A stretch of DNA of 64,000 bases from Rhizobiales bacterium 63-22 (GTDB lineage: Bacteria; Pseudomonadota; Alphaproteobacteria; Rhizobiales; Rhizobiaceae): assembly GCA_001898995.1 (NCBI GenBank), contig MKVZ01000004.1:556612-620611 (forward strand), in the 5' to 3' direction. The notes below the pieces were generated by a model. That model was not told where the DNA came from and did not search any database. It was given only the letters and a program-made list of their open reading frames with translations. The position numbers were made by a program, and so were the translations under genes. Below, piece after piece: positions 7,838-18,818 of the stretch. Every line of letters starts with the position of its first letter. Within the stretch, counting starts at the first letter, position 1.

Positions 7838-10800
7838 TCAGCCCTGTTTGGGAAGCTCCACGACGATCTCGTGCTCGCCGTCCGTCTTGATCGCCACGCC
7901 GTCCTCCGGCTTCGCGACCTTGCGCCCGTCGAGCTTCACCGCCGCGGCCTTGGCGCCGGCCTTGACCTTCACGCGGTAAAGCGCATCGCCGAAGCGCAGT
8001 TCAGCCTCGTAGCCGTCCCATTCCGGAGGCAGGGCCGGGTCGATATGCAGCCGGTCGCCCCGCTTCGTCACGCCGAGGATACCCTCCGTCGCCACGCGGT
8101 AGAACCAGCCGGCCGAGCCCGTATACCACGTCCAGCCGCCCTGCCCGCGCCGCGGCTCGACCGAATAGATGTCGGCGGCGATGACATAGGGTTCGACGCG
8201 ATAGACGTCCGGGTTGCGGCCATGGCTGACCGGGCTGATGAGCGAGAACAGCTTCCACGCTTCCGCCGCCTTGCCCATGCGGGCAAGCGCGAGGATCGCC
8301 CATGTCGCGCCGTGGGTGTACTGGCCGCCGTTCTCACGTACGCCCGGCGGATAGCCCTTGATATAGCCCGGCTCCTGCGCCGTCTTGTCGAAAGGCGGCG
8401 TGAACAGGCGCAGCAATTCGCCCTGCTCGTCCAGCAGACGGTTTTCGAGCGAGACCATGGCCTGTTCGGCGCGCTTCGGATCGGCGACACCGGACAACAC
8501 GCTCCACGACTGGGCGATGGCGTCGATCTGGCATTCGTCGCTGTCCTTCGAGCCGAGCGGCGCGCCGTTGTCGTAGAAGCCGCGGCGGTACCATTCGCCG
8601 TCCCAGCCGTCCTTCTCCAGCGCCGCCGTCAGGCTTTCCAGATGCGCCTTCCAGATGTCGGAGCGCTTCTTGTCCTTGCGCGCCTCGGCGATGGGAATGA
8701 ATTGTTTCAGCGTATAGGCGAGGAACCAGCCGAGCCAGACGCTCTCGCCCTTGCCCTTGGCGCCGACGAGGTTCATGCCGTCGTTCCAGTCGCCGCCCAG
8801 CATCAGCGGCAGGCCGTGCTTGCCGGTGCGCGCCACCGCGAGGTCGAGCGCCAGCGCGCAATGCTCGTAGAGGGTCGCCCTGTCGGTGGAGACGGTCGGC
8901 TGGTAGAAGGAATCGTGCTGTCCCTCTTCCAGCTTCGCCCCTTCGAGGAAGGGCAGCTTCTCATCGAGAATGGCCCGGTCGCCGGTGGTCTCCACATAGA
9001 GCGAGGCGCCGTAGCCGAGCCAGACCACGTCATCCGAGATCAGCGTGCGCACGCCGGCGCCCGTGGCCGGAAGCCACCAATGCTGCACGTCGCCCTCGCG
9101 GAACTGGCGCGAGGCGGCGTTGAGGATCTGCGCGCGCGCCAGCGACGGATCGATCAGCATCAGCGCCAGCGTGTCCTGCAACTGGTCGCGGAAGCCGTAG
9201 GCGCCGCTGGCCTGATAGAAGGCGGCGCGTGCCCAGATGCGGCAGGCGATCGCCTGATAGGGCAGCCAGCCATTGACCAGAAGGTCGAAGGACGGATCGG
9301 GAGTCTTGACCTGCACGCGGCCGAAGAAATCGTCCCACCGGCGCTTCGCCGCCTTGAGCCTGTCGTCGAAGGACGCGGCGCGCGCTTCGGCTACAAGCGC
9401 CTTCGCCTGCACCTGATCCGGCGCGTTGCCGATGAGGAACACCAGTTCGCGCGCCTCGCCGGCCGCGACCTCGATATCGAGCGCCAGCGCCGCGCAGGGA
9501 TCGCGCCCCGCCTCCACCGTGCCCGACAGGGCCTTGCCGCCCAGCACCACTTCCGGCCGGTCCACCGAGCCGGTCGTACCTATGAACTCGCCCCGGTCGG
9601 CGGTCACGGATTGCGGCTTCTCGCTGGCGGCGAAGAAGGCCACCTGACCGGACTTGTCGGGATGATACGGGTTGGACGCGAACAGCGCGCCCAGCGCCTC
9701 GTCCTGCGACGGCACGATGAAGGGCACGTTCTTGGCGCGGGCGCTGCCCAGCACCCATTCCACGTAACCGTAGACCCGAAGCCTGCGCTTCGTGCGGCCC
9801 TTGTTGGTGATGGTGAGGCGCGACAGGCGCACCGGCTTTTCCGCATCCACGATATGGGCGAGGTCGAGCGCCAGATCGCCATGCTGCGCCGAGAAGGTGG
9901 AGAAGCCGTGGCCATGGCGGGCCTCGTAGGTCACGGATTCATCGCGCAATACGTTGGCCGTTGGGGCGAAGCTGCGGCCCGTCTCGCGGTCGACGATATA
10001 GATCGCCTCGCCCGGACGGTTCGACACCGGATCGTTGGCCCATGGGGTCAACTGGTAGTCGCGGCTGTTGCCGGCCCATGTGAAGGCCGATCCCTCGGCC
10101 GAGACGTGGAAGCCGAAGGACGGATTGGCGATCACGTTGATCCACGGATGCGGCGTCGAGATGCGCCCGTTGACGCGCACCACATAGATACCGTCTTCCG
10201 CGAAGCCGCCATAGCCGTTCCAGAAGGCGAGATCGCTTCCATCGGGGCGCGGACGATCGCCGACCTTCGGCTTGAGTACCGGACGCCGCTCCTCGGTGCC
10301 CGAGCCGCCGCGCTCGATCACCGTCGTCCCCGCCGCGCCTTGCGCGGGCAAGGCCTTGGCGTCGCTGCGGGCGGCAAGATCGACGGTGATTTCCTCGCTG
10401 CGGCGCAACTGCTCGGCCAGCGAGCCGTTCTGCGCGTGCATGACGATGCGCGCCGCCGCGAGCAGCGTGTTGTAGCTCTGCTCGCTCATCTGGTCGCGGC
10501 GCACCGCGAAGACGTGGGGCTGGTCGCCGCCGCGGGCGCGGAAGCCCTCGACCATCCAGTCGATGGCGCGCTGCGTATCCTGCGCATAGGAGAAGGCGCG
10601 TTCGTTGACCGCCACCACATCGACGGTGAGGCCCTTCGAGCGCCAGTATTCCTGCGCGCGCAACACGCCGCGCAGCACCTCTATATCGGCCTCGTTATCG
10701 ATGCGCAGCGCAAAGATCGGATAATCGCCCGAAATCGACATCGGCCACAGGTCCGACTGCTTGCCGAGGCCCGCCGCGATGGTTTCCGGCGGCTGGCGCA

Positions 10801-13800
10801 GCCCGCGTTCGGGATAGATGAGATAGGACGCGATCTTCTGGTAGTCCGCCGCTTCCGCAGGCTTGATGCCGATATGGTAGAGCTGCACCTGCGACGAGGT
10901 CCATGACAGCGAATATTCGCGGGCGAAGGTTTCGGGATGGCGGTGCATCGCCACCGCCTGCTCCACCGCCTCGCGGCTGCCGCCGGCAAACGTCCAGAAG
11001 ACGAGGCTCACCTTCTTGTGCGCCGGCACGCGCACGCGGGTGCGCACCGAGGCGATGGGATCGAGCGTACAGCCCTGGCTGCCCGTGAACTTCGTGCCCG
11101 CGTCGAAGGCGGCGGCATCGCGCAGCGTGCGGCCCCGGCCGATGAAGGCGCGGCGGTCGGTCTCCACTTCCGTCTCGCGCACCGCACCCGACAGGTCGGT
11201 GACGAAATGCGCCACATGGATATCCGGGTCCGACGGCGCGCGCTTGCGGCGCTTCGCATAGATGGTGGAGCCGTTATCGGCAATCTCGGTCTCCACGAAC
11301 ATCTTGGCGAAGGCCGGATGGGCGGCGTCGCTGTCGCTGTCGTTGAGCACCAGTTCCGCATAGGACGTGACCTCGATCACGCGGTCACGGGCGCTGGTGT
11401 TGATGACGTCGAGCCTGCGGCCCTCGCCGTCGAACTCCGAGGCGACGATGACTTCCATCACGGTCTTGATGTCGCCGGCGGTCTTGTAGAATTCCGCCTT
11501 GTCCTCGGTGAAGACCGTCTTGGTCTCCTCCTCCGGGTTGCGCACCGGCTCCCCGGTCGCAGACCACCAGTAGCCGCTCTCCAGATCGCGAAGGAACAGG
11601 AAGGTGCCTTGCAGGTCTTCCGTCGCGTCGGCATGGAAGCGGGTGATGTCCCAGTTATGCCAGCGGCTGTAGCCGGAGCCGTTGGCCGTGACCATCAGCG
11701 CATATTGGCCGTTCGACATCATGTGGGTGGTGCGCGGCGCCTTGAACGGCTTGTCTACGATGCGCATCGGCGCGTCGTCGAAGCCGCCGGAATCGACCCG
11801 CATCGGGTTTTCCGTCTTGGCGTAGATCATCGGGATCTCGCGCGGCGCCTTTTCCTGCAACAGAAGTTCCGCCGCCTCGATCACCGGATCGTTGTGGAAG
11901 CGGTCGCGCATGCGGCCTTCGAAAATGACGTTGTCGACCGCTATGATCGACATGCCGTGGTGGTGGGCGTAGTAGTTCTTCACCACGGCGCAGGTCTCGC
12001 CCTCGCGTACGCGCGACGGCGTGAAATCCACCGAATCGTGGAAGCCGTAGCGGCCGAGCGCGCCGAGCCCGGCCAGCCGCTTGAGGTTGGCGACGGCGGC
12101 GGCAGGCTGGTATTGCGAGGCGAGCAGGCTCGCATAGGGCGCGATGACCGCATTGCGCGACAGGCCGCGCTGGAGGCCCAGATTCGGCACACCGAAATTG
12201 GAATATTGATAGTTCATGTTCGCGTCGCGGGCGTTGAAGGCCGCTTCGGAAATGCCCCAGGGCAGGCCGCGCGAGGTGGCGTAGTCGATCTGCCGCTGCA
12301 CGACGAGCTTGTTGGTCTGGTCGAGCAGCGAGCCGAGCGGCTCGGTCATGACCAGCGGCGGCATCAGATATTCGAACATCGAGCCGGACCAGGAGAGCAG
12401 AGCCCCCTTCCAGCCGACCGGCACCAGAAGGCGGCCGAGCTTGAACCAGTGCTCCACCGGCACGTCGCCCTTGGCGATGGCGAACAGGCTCGCCAGACGC
12501 GCTTCCGAAGCCAGAAGATCGTAGCAGCTCTGGTCGAGTTCGTTTTCCTGCACGCGGAAGCCGATGGAGAGCAGGCGGCGGTCCTTGTTTTCGAGGAAGC
12601 CGAACTGCATGTCGAAGGCAAGCTGGCGCGCGCGGGTGGCAAGATTGCGCAGATGCTCGCGCAGCGCTTCCGTGTCGTGCTCGCCCATGGCGTCGTCGGT
12701 ATGCGCCTTGCATGTATCGACCAGAATACCGGCCCATTCCTTCGCCTCGGCGCTGGCGGCCGTCTCCACCTCGCTGTCCAGCTCGTCCATCAGCCGCACG
12801 ATGTCCGATGCGAAAAGCGACAGGTTGATGGTACGGAAGGAAGCGGTTTCCGGCTCGTCCTTGATCGAGATCACGGCGCGGCGGAAATTGGCGATGCGCT
12901 CCTCCAGACGGCGGCGCAGCGGGCGCAGGATGCGGCGGTCGTCGGGGATTTTCGCGATGGTTTCCTCAAGGATATCGTCCACGTCGAGGATGCCGTCGAG
13001 ATCGCCCTGCACATAGACGGAAGGCGCTTCCGCCCATTCCTCCAGCGCCGAGGACAGCGTGACCAGATGGCCGGCGAGATTGCCGCTGTCCACCGCCGAG
13101 ACGTAGAGCGGGCGCATCGGCGTCAGCGTGTCGGTCTCGTACCAGTTGTAGAGATGGCCCTGATATTTCTCCATCTTCTCCAGCGTGGCGAGCGTCGCAT
13201 CGAGGCGGGTCAGCGTCTCGGCGAAGCCGATCCAGCCGAAATCGCGCGCGGCGACGACCGAGAGCAGATAGACGCCGATATTCGTCGGCGAGGTGCGCCG
13301 CGCGAGGATCGGGGCCGGGTCTTCCTGGAAATTGTCCGGCGGCAGGTGATGGTTTTCCTCGTTGGCGAATTCGGCGAAATAACGCCATGTGCGCCGCGCG
13401 TAACGGCGCAGCGCCGCCTTGTCGGAGGAAAGGACTTCAAGCGTGTCCTGCGGCTTGGCCGAGCGGCTGACCAGCCATGCGATCAGCGGCGAGGCGAACC
13501 AGATCACCGCGAAGGGCGCGGCGATGAGAGCCGCGGGGCTGGCCACCGAAAGCGGCACGAAGAGCGCCAGGCAGGCAATGGCCATGGCCGGCCACATCAA
13601 CTGGAAATAATAGGTGGGCGTATCGGGCGACGCCTGGGCCTGCGCGGCGGTGCGCCATTCCAGAAGGTCGCGGCGCGAGACGAACAGGCGATAGAGCGTG
13701 CGCACGATGGCATCGGCCATGAGATAGGCCGAATTGGCGATGAAGGTGGTGCGCAGCGCCACGTCCGCCGTGGCGAGCGCCACTTCGGTCAGCACGGCCT

Positions 13801-16480
13801 GCGCGTGCCCCTTCAGCGAATAGTCCATGTTGCGCGGAATGATGTTGGTGACGATGCTGAAGGTCGGCGCCACGAACATGGAGAGGATGAGGAATATCTG
13901 CCAGATGGCGGCGGCGCCGAGCGGCAGCACGCTCCAGCCGACGATTGCCGCGATCACCCACAGGATCGGGTTGAGCGAGCGGCGCAGATTGTCCACCATC
14001 TTCCAGCGCGTCACGGCGCTGACGCCGCGGCTGGTGGAGAAGAGCCAGGGCAGAAGCTGCCAGTCGCCACGCGCCCAGCGATGGTGGCGCGACACGTCGA
14101 CATTATAGCCGGTCGGATAATCCTCGACCACCTCCACGTCGCTGACCAAAGCGCTGCGCGCATAGCCGCCTTCGAGCAGGTCATGGCTGAGGATGGTGTT
14201 TTCCGGGATACGGTTCTTCAGCGCCGCCTCGAAGGCGTCGATGTCGTAAAGCCCCTTGCCGGTGAAAGTGCCTTCTCCCAGCAGATCCTGATAGGTATCG
14301 GACACGGCGAAGACATAAGGGTCGATGCCGCGATTGACCGAGAAGACGCGCTGGAGGAACGACGCCTCGTCACCGGTGGTGAGCGAGGGCGTGACGCGCG
14401 GTTGCAGAATGCCGTAGCCGCGCACGACCTCGCCGGTTTTCTCGTCGATGACCGGGCGGTTCAGCGGATGGCTGAGCTTGCCTGCGAGGTTCGTCACCGC
14501 TTCGGGCGTCAGCCGCGTATCGGCGTCGAGCGTCATGACATAGCGAATATCCCTGGGCAGACGCTCGTCGGCGGGGAAGAAGGACGTGTCCTGATCGCCC
14601 CGCAAAAGCAGGTTCAGCTCGTGCAGCTTGCCGCGCTTGCGCTCCCAGCCCATCCAGCAGCCCTGCTTCTCGTTATAGAGGCGGCGGCGGTGCAGCAGGA
14701 AGAAGCGCGGCTGGTCGTCGCCCGTATAATGCTCGTTGAGCCGGTCGATCTCCTCGCGCGCATAGTCGTAGATTTCCATGTCGGCGGGCGTGATTTCCTG
14801 CTTCGCGTCGGTCCAGTCGCTGACCAGCGCGAAATAGATCTCACCGCGCGGATTGGTGAGGTAGTGCACCTCCAGGTTGCGGATCTGCTCGTCGATGGAA
14901 TCGCGCGAGGTGATGAAGGTCGGCACGGCGACCAGCGTGCGCGCCTCCGCCGGCAGCCCGTCCTTGTATTCGAAGCCGATCAGCCGCGTCGGCTGCACGA
15001 ACCACGGCACCAGCGCGTTGAACAGCGCATAGGAGGCGTCCATGGCCGGGAATACGGCCAGAAGCGTGAACAGGGTGCGCAGCTCCGGCGACAGGCCGAC
15101 GCGCATCATGCCGTAATGGACGATCCACAGGATGACGACGGTGAAGATCGCGGTGGGAACGAACAGACCCCAGAGGCCCAGCCACCGGTAGAAGCGCAGC
15201 GCCCGCACGCTGGCCGGCGCGCAATAGCCGCAGACCTTTTCCAGTTCCGCGCGGCCCTCGCCGGAAAGATAATAGGCGATGGCGCCCTTGCCCTCGGCTT
15301 CCGGATGGCCGGCCTTCTCGGCGCGGTCGCCGTCCTCGGCGAGCTTCAGCGCCGCCCATGTGATGTCGATCTCGCTCATGTTGGAATAGCGGGCGAGCTT
15401 CTCGATGGTCACGCGGTAGGCGTTGCGGGAACGGAAATCCAGGAGTTCGAAATCGCTGTGGTCGCGCAGGATGGCGTCGACCTCGTTGACCGTCTCGAAC
15501 CACGTCTCCCAATCCACGTCGTCGATGGATTTCAGGCTGCGGATGACATTGCCCATGGTGACGCCGCCGGTGGACTGGCGGGCGTGTTCCTCGACGATGG
15601 CGTCTTCGGGATTGCTGTCTTCCTGCTCCAGAATCCGCTCCAGCCAGCTTGCCGCCGCCGTGGTATCGGTGGAGGCGGAGCGCAGGCGGTAGAGAAGATG
15701 GGTGGCGAAGGTGGTGTCGCGGGCGGCGGCGGCATATTGCGCCAGAACCCCTTGCAGCTCGTCGCCGGAGGCTGCGACCACGATGCGGTCGGCGGCGGTG
15801 TTGGCCATGTTGCGCATGAGGCGCGCGCGGTCCACGCGCAGCGCCAGCCGGCGCGCATTCTCGATCAGCAGATAGCGCACGGCGGAGGGCAGCGCCCAGA
15901 GTTCGCCGATCTTGAGCGGCTCGACGGTCTGGAAACCCTTGACGATGGCGGTCAGCGTCTTGAGCGAGAAATTGCTGTCGGTATGGGCGACATAGAGCCA
16001 GGCCAGAGCGAAGATACGCGGCATGCCCTGATAGTTCTCGGCCGGGGCCGTGTAGAGCGGCAGTTGCCGGATGAAGCGGCGCGGCAGGTCGCGGCGGGTC
16101 TGCTGCACGCTCTTGTCGATCTGGTAATGATTGTCGAGCAGCCACTGCGCGGCGGGCGTGATGGTCTCGCCGTTGCGCGAGGCGGCGTCGGACGAACGGT
16201 AGGCGTGCAGGATCAGCTTGCCGTTCTCGGACAGGCGCTGGTCGAAGGCGAAGGGCAGATAGTCCGGCAGGGGAATATCCTCCCCGCGCGCGACGGCGGC
16301 GGCGAGGACGCCCAGTTCCTCCTCCGTCTTGTAATGAGCGCGGATCGGGGAAGGCTGCTCGGGCGGCAGGCTGACCGCAGCACTGTGCCCGGCGGCTTGC
16401 GGCTGCGCCGGACTTGGCGGCTTCGACGATTTGTTGCCGTTGGAGTTTGGACTGGAGTTCGACGACGACAATTCGGGCAT
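7838..16480 (-). CDS. cgs: Cyclic beta-1,2-glucan synthase (NdvB/Cgs)
   Basis: This 2880-residue inner-membrane enzyme makes periplasmic cyclic beta-1,2-glucans from UDP-glucose, carrying out initiation, elongation, length control and cyclisation in one chain. After a low-complexity Ser/Pro N-terminus come hydrophobic helices (about residues 420-480), the GT84 glycosyltransferase domain with LDADTRL (about 650) and RHHRWARGDWQ (about 800), a variant of the QxxRW motif, then further membrane helices (about 830-1000). The C-terminal third is a GH94-type phosphorylase domain with GGDWNDGMN (about 2560), which in this family sets glucan length. The size matches Brucella and rhizobial Cgs. In those bacteria the product is needed for virulence, symbiosis and osmotic adaptation. 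The gene is flanked by a repeat-linked terminator. Confidence 0.96.
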   Translation of the reverse strand: MPELSSSNSSPNSNGNKSSKPPSPAQPQAAGHSAAVSLPPEQPSPIRAHYKTEEELGVLAAAVARGEDIPLPDYLPFAFDQRLSENGKLILHAYRSSDAASRNGETITPAAQWLLDNHYQIDKSVQQTRRDLPRRFIRQLPLYTAPAENYQGMPRIFALAWLYVAHTDSNFSLKTLTAIVKGFQTVEPLKIGELWALPSAVRYLLIENARRLALRVDRARLMRNMANTAADRIVVAASGDELQGVLAQYAAAARDTTFATHLLYRLRSASTDTTAAASWLERILEQEDSNPEDAIVEEHARQSTGGVTMGNVIRSLKSIDDVDWETWFETVNEVDAILRDHSDFELLDFRSRNAYRVTIEKLARYSNMSEIDITWAALKLAEDGDRAEKAGHPEAEGKGAIAYYLSGEGRAELEKVCGYCAPASVRALRFYRWLGLWGLFVPTAIFTVVILWIVHYGMMRVGLSPELRTLFTLLAVFPAMDASYALFNALVPWFVQPTRLIGFEYKDGLPAEARTLVAVPTFITSRDSIDEQIRNLEVHYLTNPRGEIYFALVSDWTDAKQEITPADMEIYDYAREEIDRLNEHYTGDDQPRFFLLHRRRLYNEKQGCWMGWERKRGKLHELNLLLRGDQDTSFFPADERLPRDIRYVMTLDADTRLTPEAVTNLAGKLSHPLNRPVIDEKTGEVVRGYGILQPRVTPSLTTGDEASFLQRVFSVNRGIDPYVFAVSDTYQDLLGEGTFTGKGLYDIDAFEAALKNRIPENTILSHDLLEGGYARSALVSDVEVVEDYPTGYNVDVSRHHRWARGDWQLLPWLFSTSRGVSAVTRWKMVDNLRRSLNPILWVIAAIVGWSVLPLGAAAIWQIFLILSMFVAPTFSIVTNIIPRNMDYSLKGHAQAVLTEVALATADVALRTTFIANSAYLMADAIVRTLYRLFVSRRDLLEWRTAAQAQASPDTPTYYFQLMWPAMAIACLALFVPLSVASPAALIAAPFAVIWFASPLIAWLVSRSAKPQDTLEVLSSDKAALRRYARRTWRYFAEFANEENHHLPPDNFQEDPAPILARRTSPTNIGVYLLSVVAARDFGWIGFAETLTRLDATLATLEKMEKYQGHLYNWYETDTLTPMRPLYVSAVDSGNLAGHLVTLSSALEEWAEAPSVYVQGDLDGILDVDDILEETIAKIPDDRRILRPLRRRLEERIANFRRAVISIKDEPETASFRTINLSLFASDIVRLMDELDSEVETAASAEAKEWAGILVDTCKAHTDDAMGEHDTEALREHLRNLATRARQLAFDMQFGFLENKDRRLLSIGFRVQENELDQSCYDLLASEARLASLFAIAKGDVPVEHWFKLGRLLVPVGWKGALLSWSGSMFEYLMPPLVMTEPLGSLLDQTNKLVVQRQIDYATSRGLPWGISEAAFNARDANMNYQYSNFGVPNLGLQRGLSRNAVIAPYASLLASQYQPAAAVANLKRLAGLGALGRYGFHDSVDFTPSRVREGETCAVVKNYYAHHHGMSIIAVDNVIFEGRMRDRFHNDPVIEAAELLLQEKAPREIPMIYAKTENPMRVDSGGFDDAPMRIVDKPFKAPRTTHMMSNGQYALMVTANGSGYSRWHNWDITRFHADATEDLQGTFLFLRDLESGYWWSATGEPVRNPEEETKTVFTEDKAEFYKTAGDIKTVMEVIVASEFDGEGRRLDVINTSARDRVIEVTSYAELVLNDSDSDAAHPAFAKMFVETEIADNGSTIYAKRRKRAPSDPDIHVAHFVTDLSGAVRETEVETDRRAFIGRGRTLRDAAAFDAGTKFTGSQGCTLDPIASVRTRVRVPAHKKVSLVFWTFAGGSREAVEQAVAMHRHPETFAREYSLSWTSSQVQLYHIGIKPAEAADYQKIASYLIYPERGLRQPPETIAAGLGKQSDLWPMSISGDYPIFALRIDNEADIEVLRGVLRAQEYWRSKGLTVDVVAVNERAFSYAQDTQRAIDWMVEGFRARGGDQPHVFAVRRDQMSEQSYNTLLAAARIVMHAQNGSLAEQLRRSEEITVDLAARSDAKALPAQGAAGTTVIERGGSGTEERRPVLKPKVGDRPRPDGSDLAFWNGYGGFAEDGIYVVRVNGRISTPHPWINVIANPSFGFHVSAEGSAFTWAGNSRDYQLTPWANDPVSNRPGEAIYIVDRETGRSFAPTANVLRDESVTYEARHGHGFSTFSAQHGDLALDLAHIVDAEKPVRLSRLTITNKGRTKRRLRVYGYVEWVLGSARAKNVPFIVPSQDEALGALFASNPYHPDKSGQVAFFAASEKPQSVTADRGEFIGTTGSVDRPEVVLGGKALSGTVEAGRDPCAALALDIEVAAGEARELVFLIGNAPDQVQAKALVAEARAASFDDRLKAAKRRWDDFFGRVQVKTPDPSFDLLVNGWLPYQAIACRIWARAAFYQASGAYGFRDQLQDTLALMLIDPSLARAQILNAASRQFREGDVQHWWLPATGAGVRTLISDDVVWLGYGASLYVETTGDRAILDEKLPFLEGAKLEEGQHDSFYQPTVSTDRATLYEHCALALDLAVARTGKHGLPLMLGGDWNDGMNLVGAKGKGESVWLGWFLAYTLKQFIPIAEARKDKKRSDIWKAHLESLTAALEKDGWDGEWYRRGFYDNGAPLGSKDSDECQIDAIAQSWSVLSGVADPKRAEQAMVSLENRLLDEQGELLRLFTPPFDKTAQEPGYIKGYPPGVRENGGQYTHGATWAILALARMGKAAEAWKLFSLISPVSHGRNPDVYRVEPYVIAADIYSVEPRRGQGGWTWYTGSAGWFYRVATEGILGVTKRGDRLHIDPALPPEWDGYEAELRFGDALYRVKVKAGAKAAAVKLDGRKVAKPEDGVAIKTDGEHEIVVELPKQG

Positions 16481-16868
16481 CTGCCTTAACAGCCTTTCCG
16501 AAGGAAGCGAATTACATGCGGCGGGTGGATGCGCATAGAGCGGAGGTTTTCAGGAAAACGGCGGCATCCATGATCGGTTCCCTGCTTGGCGGCCGCACCG
16601 GACCGGAATCCGGTCCAGAATGCGTCCAGGAAACTGCTGATATTCAAATCGGTTAAATCGCAACGCACAATTGGTTCCGCATGGTAATGTTGTGTTATGG
16701 AACAAGTGCCCGTCCCCCTCCCCTCGCGGGACGATGCGCCTGTCTCCTCATGTGGTGGACCTGAATCCGAAATCCGCCCGCAGCGCTGCTACAGACACGC
16801 GCGGATTGCGGATTCGTCACCCGAGCACGAGGCTAACATATCGGAAACGACAATCATACCGACCCGTC
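16481..16868. other. Intergenic region upstream of cgs, downstream of cysA
   Basis: This 388-bp stretch carries no convincing gene; the open frames through it are shadows of cysA or cgs with no ribosome binding site. It must hold the cgs promoter. It contains a perfect palindrome at 16600-16616 with arms GGACCGGA and TCCGGTCC around one base, about 120 bp upstream of the cgs start. This could serve as the 3' hairpin of the cys operon or as an operator. No T-run follows it. Confidence 0.5.
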
Positions 16869-17924
16869 TCACTGCGAAACGGGGAAAAGCTTCCAGTGGC
16901 GCGGTCGGAAGGCGATGCGGCTTTTCTCGGAAGCGGGGTGCTCGGCCGGAATCTCGATCTCGATGCGGTCGCGGGCGCCGCCCACCTCCAGTTCGACCCG
17001 GCGTTTGCCGCCCGAGCGGCGGCTCGCCACCACCGTGCCGGCGATGCAGCCGCCGCCGCCCTCGCGCAGTTCCACATCGTGCGGTCGGAAGAAAAGCTGT
17101 GCCTCGCAATTCGCCTCTCCGGCGGCCGCCCCTTCCGCCTTCAGCCCGATATTGCGGTCGGCGAGCCAGATAACCCCTCGCTCGATACGCACGGGCAGCA
17201 CGCTCGACTGCCCGATGAAGCTGTAGACGAAGGGCGAATTGGGATCGTCATAGACCTCGTCCGGCGTTCCGATCTGCTCGATGCGGCCCTGACTCATCAC
17301 CACCACGCGGTCGGCCAGTTCCAGCGCCTCGTCCTGATCGTGCGTCACGAAGACGGTGGTATGGCCGGTCTTGTCGTGAATCTCGCGCAGCCAGCGGCGC
17401 AGCTCTTTACGCACCAGCGCATCCAGCGCGCCGAAAGGCTCGTCCAGAAGCAGCACCTTCGGCTCGATCGCCATGGCGCGGGCGAGCGCCACGCGCTGGC
17501 GCTGGCCGCCGGAAAGCTGCGCCGGATAGCGCTTCTCCAGCCCCTGCAACTGCACGAGATCGAGCAGTTCCAGCGCGCGGCGGCGAATCTCGGCGGCGGG
17601 CGGGCGGGTCGCGCCGGGCCGCACCTTGAGGCCGAAGCCGATATTGTCGGCCACCGTCATATGGCGAAACAGCGCGTAATGCTGGAACACGAAGCCGACA
17701 TTGCGCTCCCGCACGCTTTTGCGCGAAGCGTCTTCCTCGCCGAAGAAGATCGTGCCCTCGGTCGGTGTCTCCAGCCCGGCGATGAGGCGCAGCAGCGTGG
17801 TCTTGCCCGATCCCGACGGCCCGAGAAGCGCGATCAGCTCGCCGGAACGGATGTCCAGCGACACGCCATGCAGGGCGGGAAAGCGGGCGAATTCCTTACG
17901 CACGCCGGCAACACGAACTTCCAT
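16869..17924 (-). CDS. cysA: Sulfate/thiosulfate ABC transporter ATP-binding protein
   Basis: CysA is the ATPase that drives sulfate and thiosulfate import through CysTW. The 351-residue product has Walker [10 protein letters not shown] (about residues 35-43), the ABC signature LSGGQRQR, Walker [12 protein letters not shown] and the H-loop THDQ, followed by a C-terminal TOBE-like regulatory extension, as expected for the CysA/MalK group. The start is the ATG at 17924, 6 nt after GGAAGGA; the TTG at 17939 is less likely. It is the last gene of the sbp-cysT-cysW-cysA operon and begins 27 nt after cysW. Confidence 0.92.
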   Translation of the reverse strand: MEVRVAGVRKEFARFPALHGVSLDIRSGELIALLGPSGSGKTTLLRLIAGLETPTEGTIFFGEEDASRKSVRERNVGFVFQHYALFRHMTVADNIGFGLKVRPGATRPPAAEIRRRALELLDLVQLQGLEKRYPAQLSGGQRQRVALARAMAIEPKVLLLDEPFGALDALVRKELRRWLREIHDKTGHTTVFVTHDQDEALELADRVVVMSQGRIEQIGTPDEVYDDPNSPFVYSFIGQSSVLPVRIERGVIWLADRNIGLKAEGAAAGEANCEAQLFFRPHDVELREGGGGCIAGTVVASRRSGGKRRVELEVGGARDRIEIEIPAEHPASEKSRIAFRPRHWKLFPVSQ

Positions 17925-17951
17925 ACCCGATCCTTCCAAGACTTCTACGTT

Positions 17952-18818
17952 TTATCTTTTGCCCGCGAGCGCGTCGCCATAGCGCAATTCCAGCAGGGTC
18001 TTCAGCACCAGCGTCGCCAGCGCCAGCAATGCCAGAAGCGAGGCCACGGCGAAGGCCGCGACGAAATTATATTCGTTATAGAGAATTTCGACATGCAGCG
18101 GCATCGTGTTGGTGAGGCCGCGAATATGGCCCGACACCACCGACACCGCGCCGAACTCGCCCATGGCGCGGGCGTTGCACAGAAGCACGCCGTAGAGCAG
18201 CCCCCATTTGATATTGGGCAGCGTCACGTAGCGGAAAGTCTGCCAGCCATTGGCGCCGAGCGCGATGGCGGCCTCCTCGTCGCCGGTTCCCTGTTCCTGC
18301 ATGAGCGGAATGAGTTCGCGCGCGACGAAGGGAAAGGTCACGAACACCGTCGCCAGCACGATGCCCGGCACGGCGAACAATATGTCGATGCCGTGGTCCG
18401 ACAGCCATGGCCCGATCAGGCTCTGGCTGGAAAAGAGCAGCACGAAGACAAGGCCGCCTATGACCGGAGAGATGGAAAAGGGCAGGTCGATCAGCGTGGT
18501 GAACAGCGCCTTGCCCTTGAACTCGAACTTGGCGACCGCCCATGCGGCGGCGATGCCGAAAACGAGGTTGAGCGGCACGGCAATGACCGCGACGGTGAGC
18601 GTCAGGCGGATCGCCGCCCATGCGTCCGGCTCGACCAGCGCGGCGATATATTCCTCCGGCCCCTTGCGGAAAGCCTCCACGAAGACGACGATCACCGGCA
18701 GGACGAGAAACAGCGCCATGAAGAGGAATGCCACCGCGATCAGCGCGATGCGCGCCGGCGGGCTCTCGGTCACGGCGCTGTGGGACGGGGCCGGATAGGC
18801 CGCGGTATCATTCGCCAT
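17952..18818 (-). CDS. cysW: Sulfate ABC transporter permease CysW
   Basis: This is one of the two membrane subunits of the sulfate importer, 288 residues long with about six transmembrane helices. The cytoplasmic EAA loop that contacts CysA is visible as DEEAAIALGANGWQTF. The N-terminus MANDTAAYPAPSH is cytosolic. Its start overlaps the end of cysT by 11 nt, indicating translational coupling and equal production of the two permeases. Confidence 0.92.
   Translation of the reverse strand: MANDTAAYPAPSHSAVTESPPARIALIAVAFLFMALFLVLPVIVVFVEAFRKGPEEYIAALVEPDAWAAIRLTLTVAVIAVPLNLVFGIAAAWAVAKFEFKGKALFTTLIDLPFSISPVIGGLVFVLLFSSQSLIGPWLSDHGIDILFAVPGIVLATVFVTFPFVARELIPLMQEQGTGDEEAAIALGANGWQTFRYVTLPNIKWGLLYGVLLCNARAMGEFGAVSVVSGHIRGLTNTMPLHVEILYNEYNFVAAFAVASLLALLALATLVLKTLLELRYGDALAGKR

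Noticed and set aside
7871..16489. Very long plus-strand open frames (1011 and 1850 codons) antisense to cgs
   Set aside because: They mirror the codon pattern of cgs, are rich in Arg, His, Ala and Gly, have no domain and no ribosome binding site. Cgs on the minus strand has clear domains throughout.
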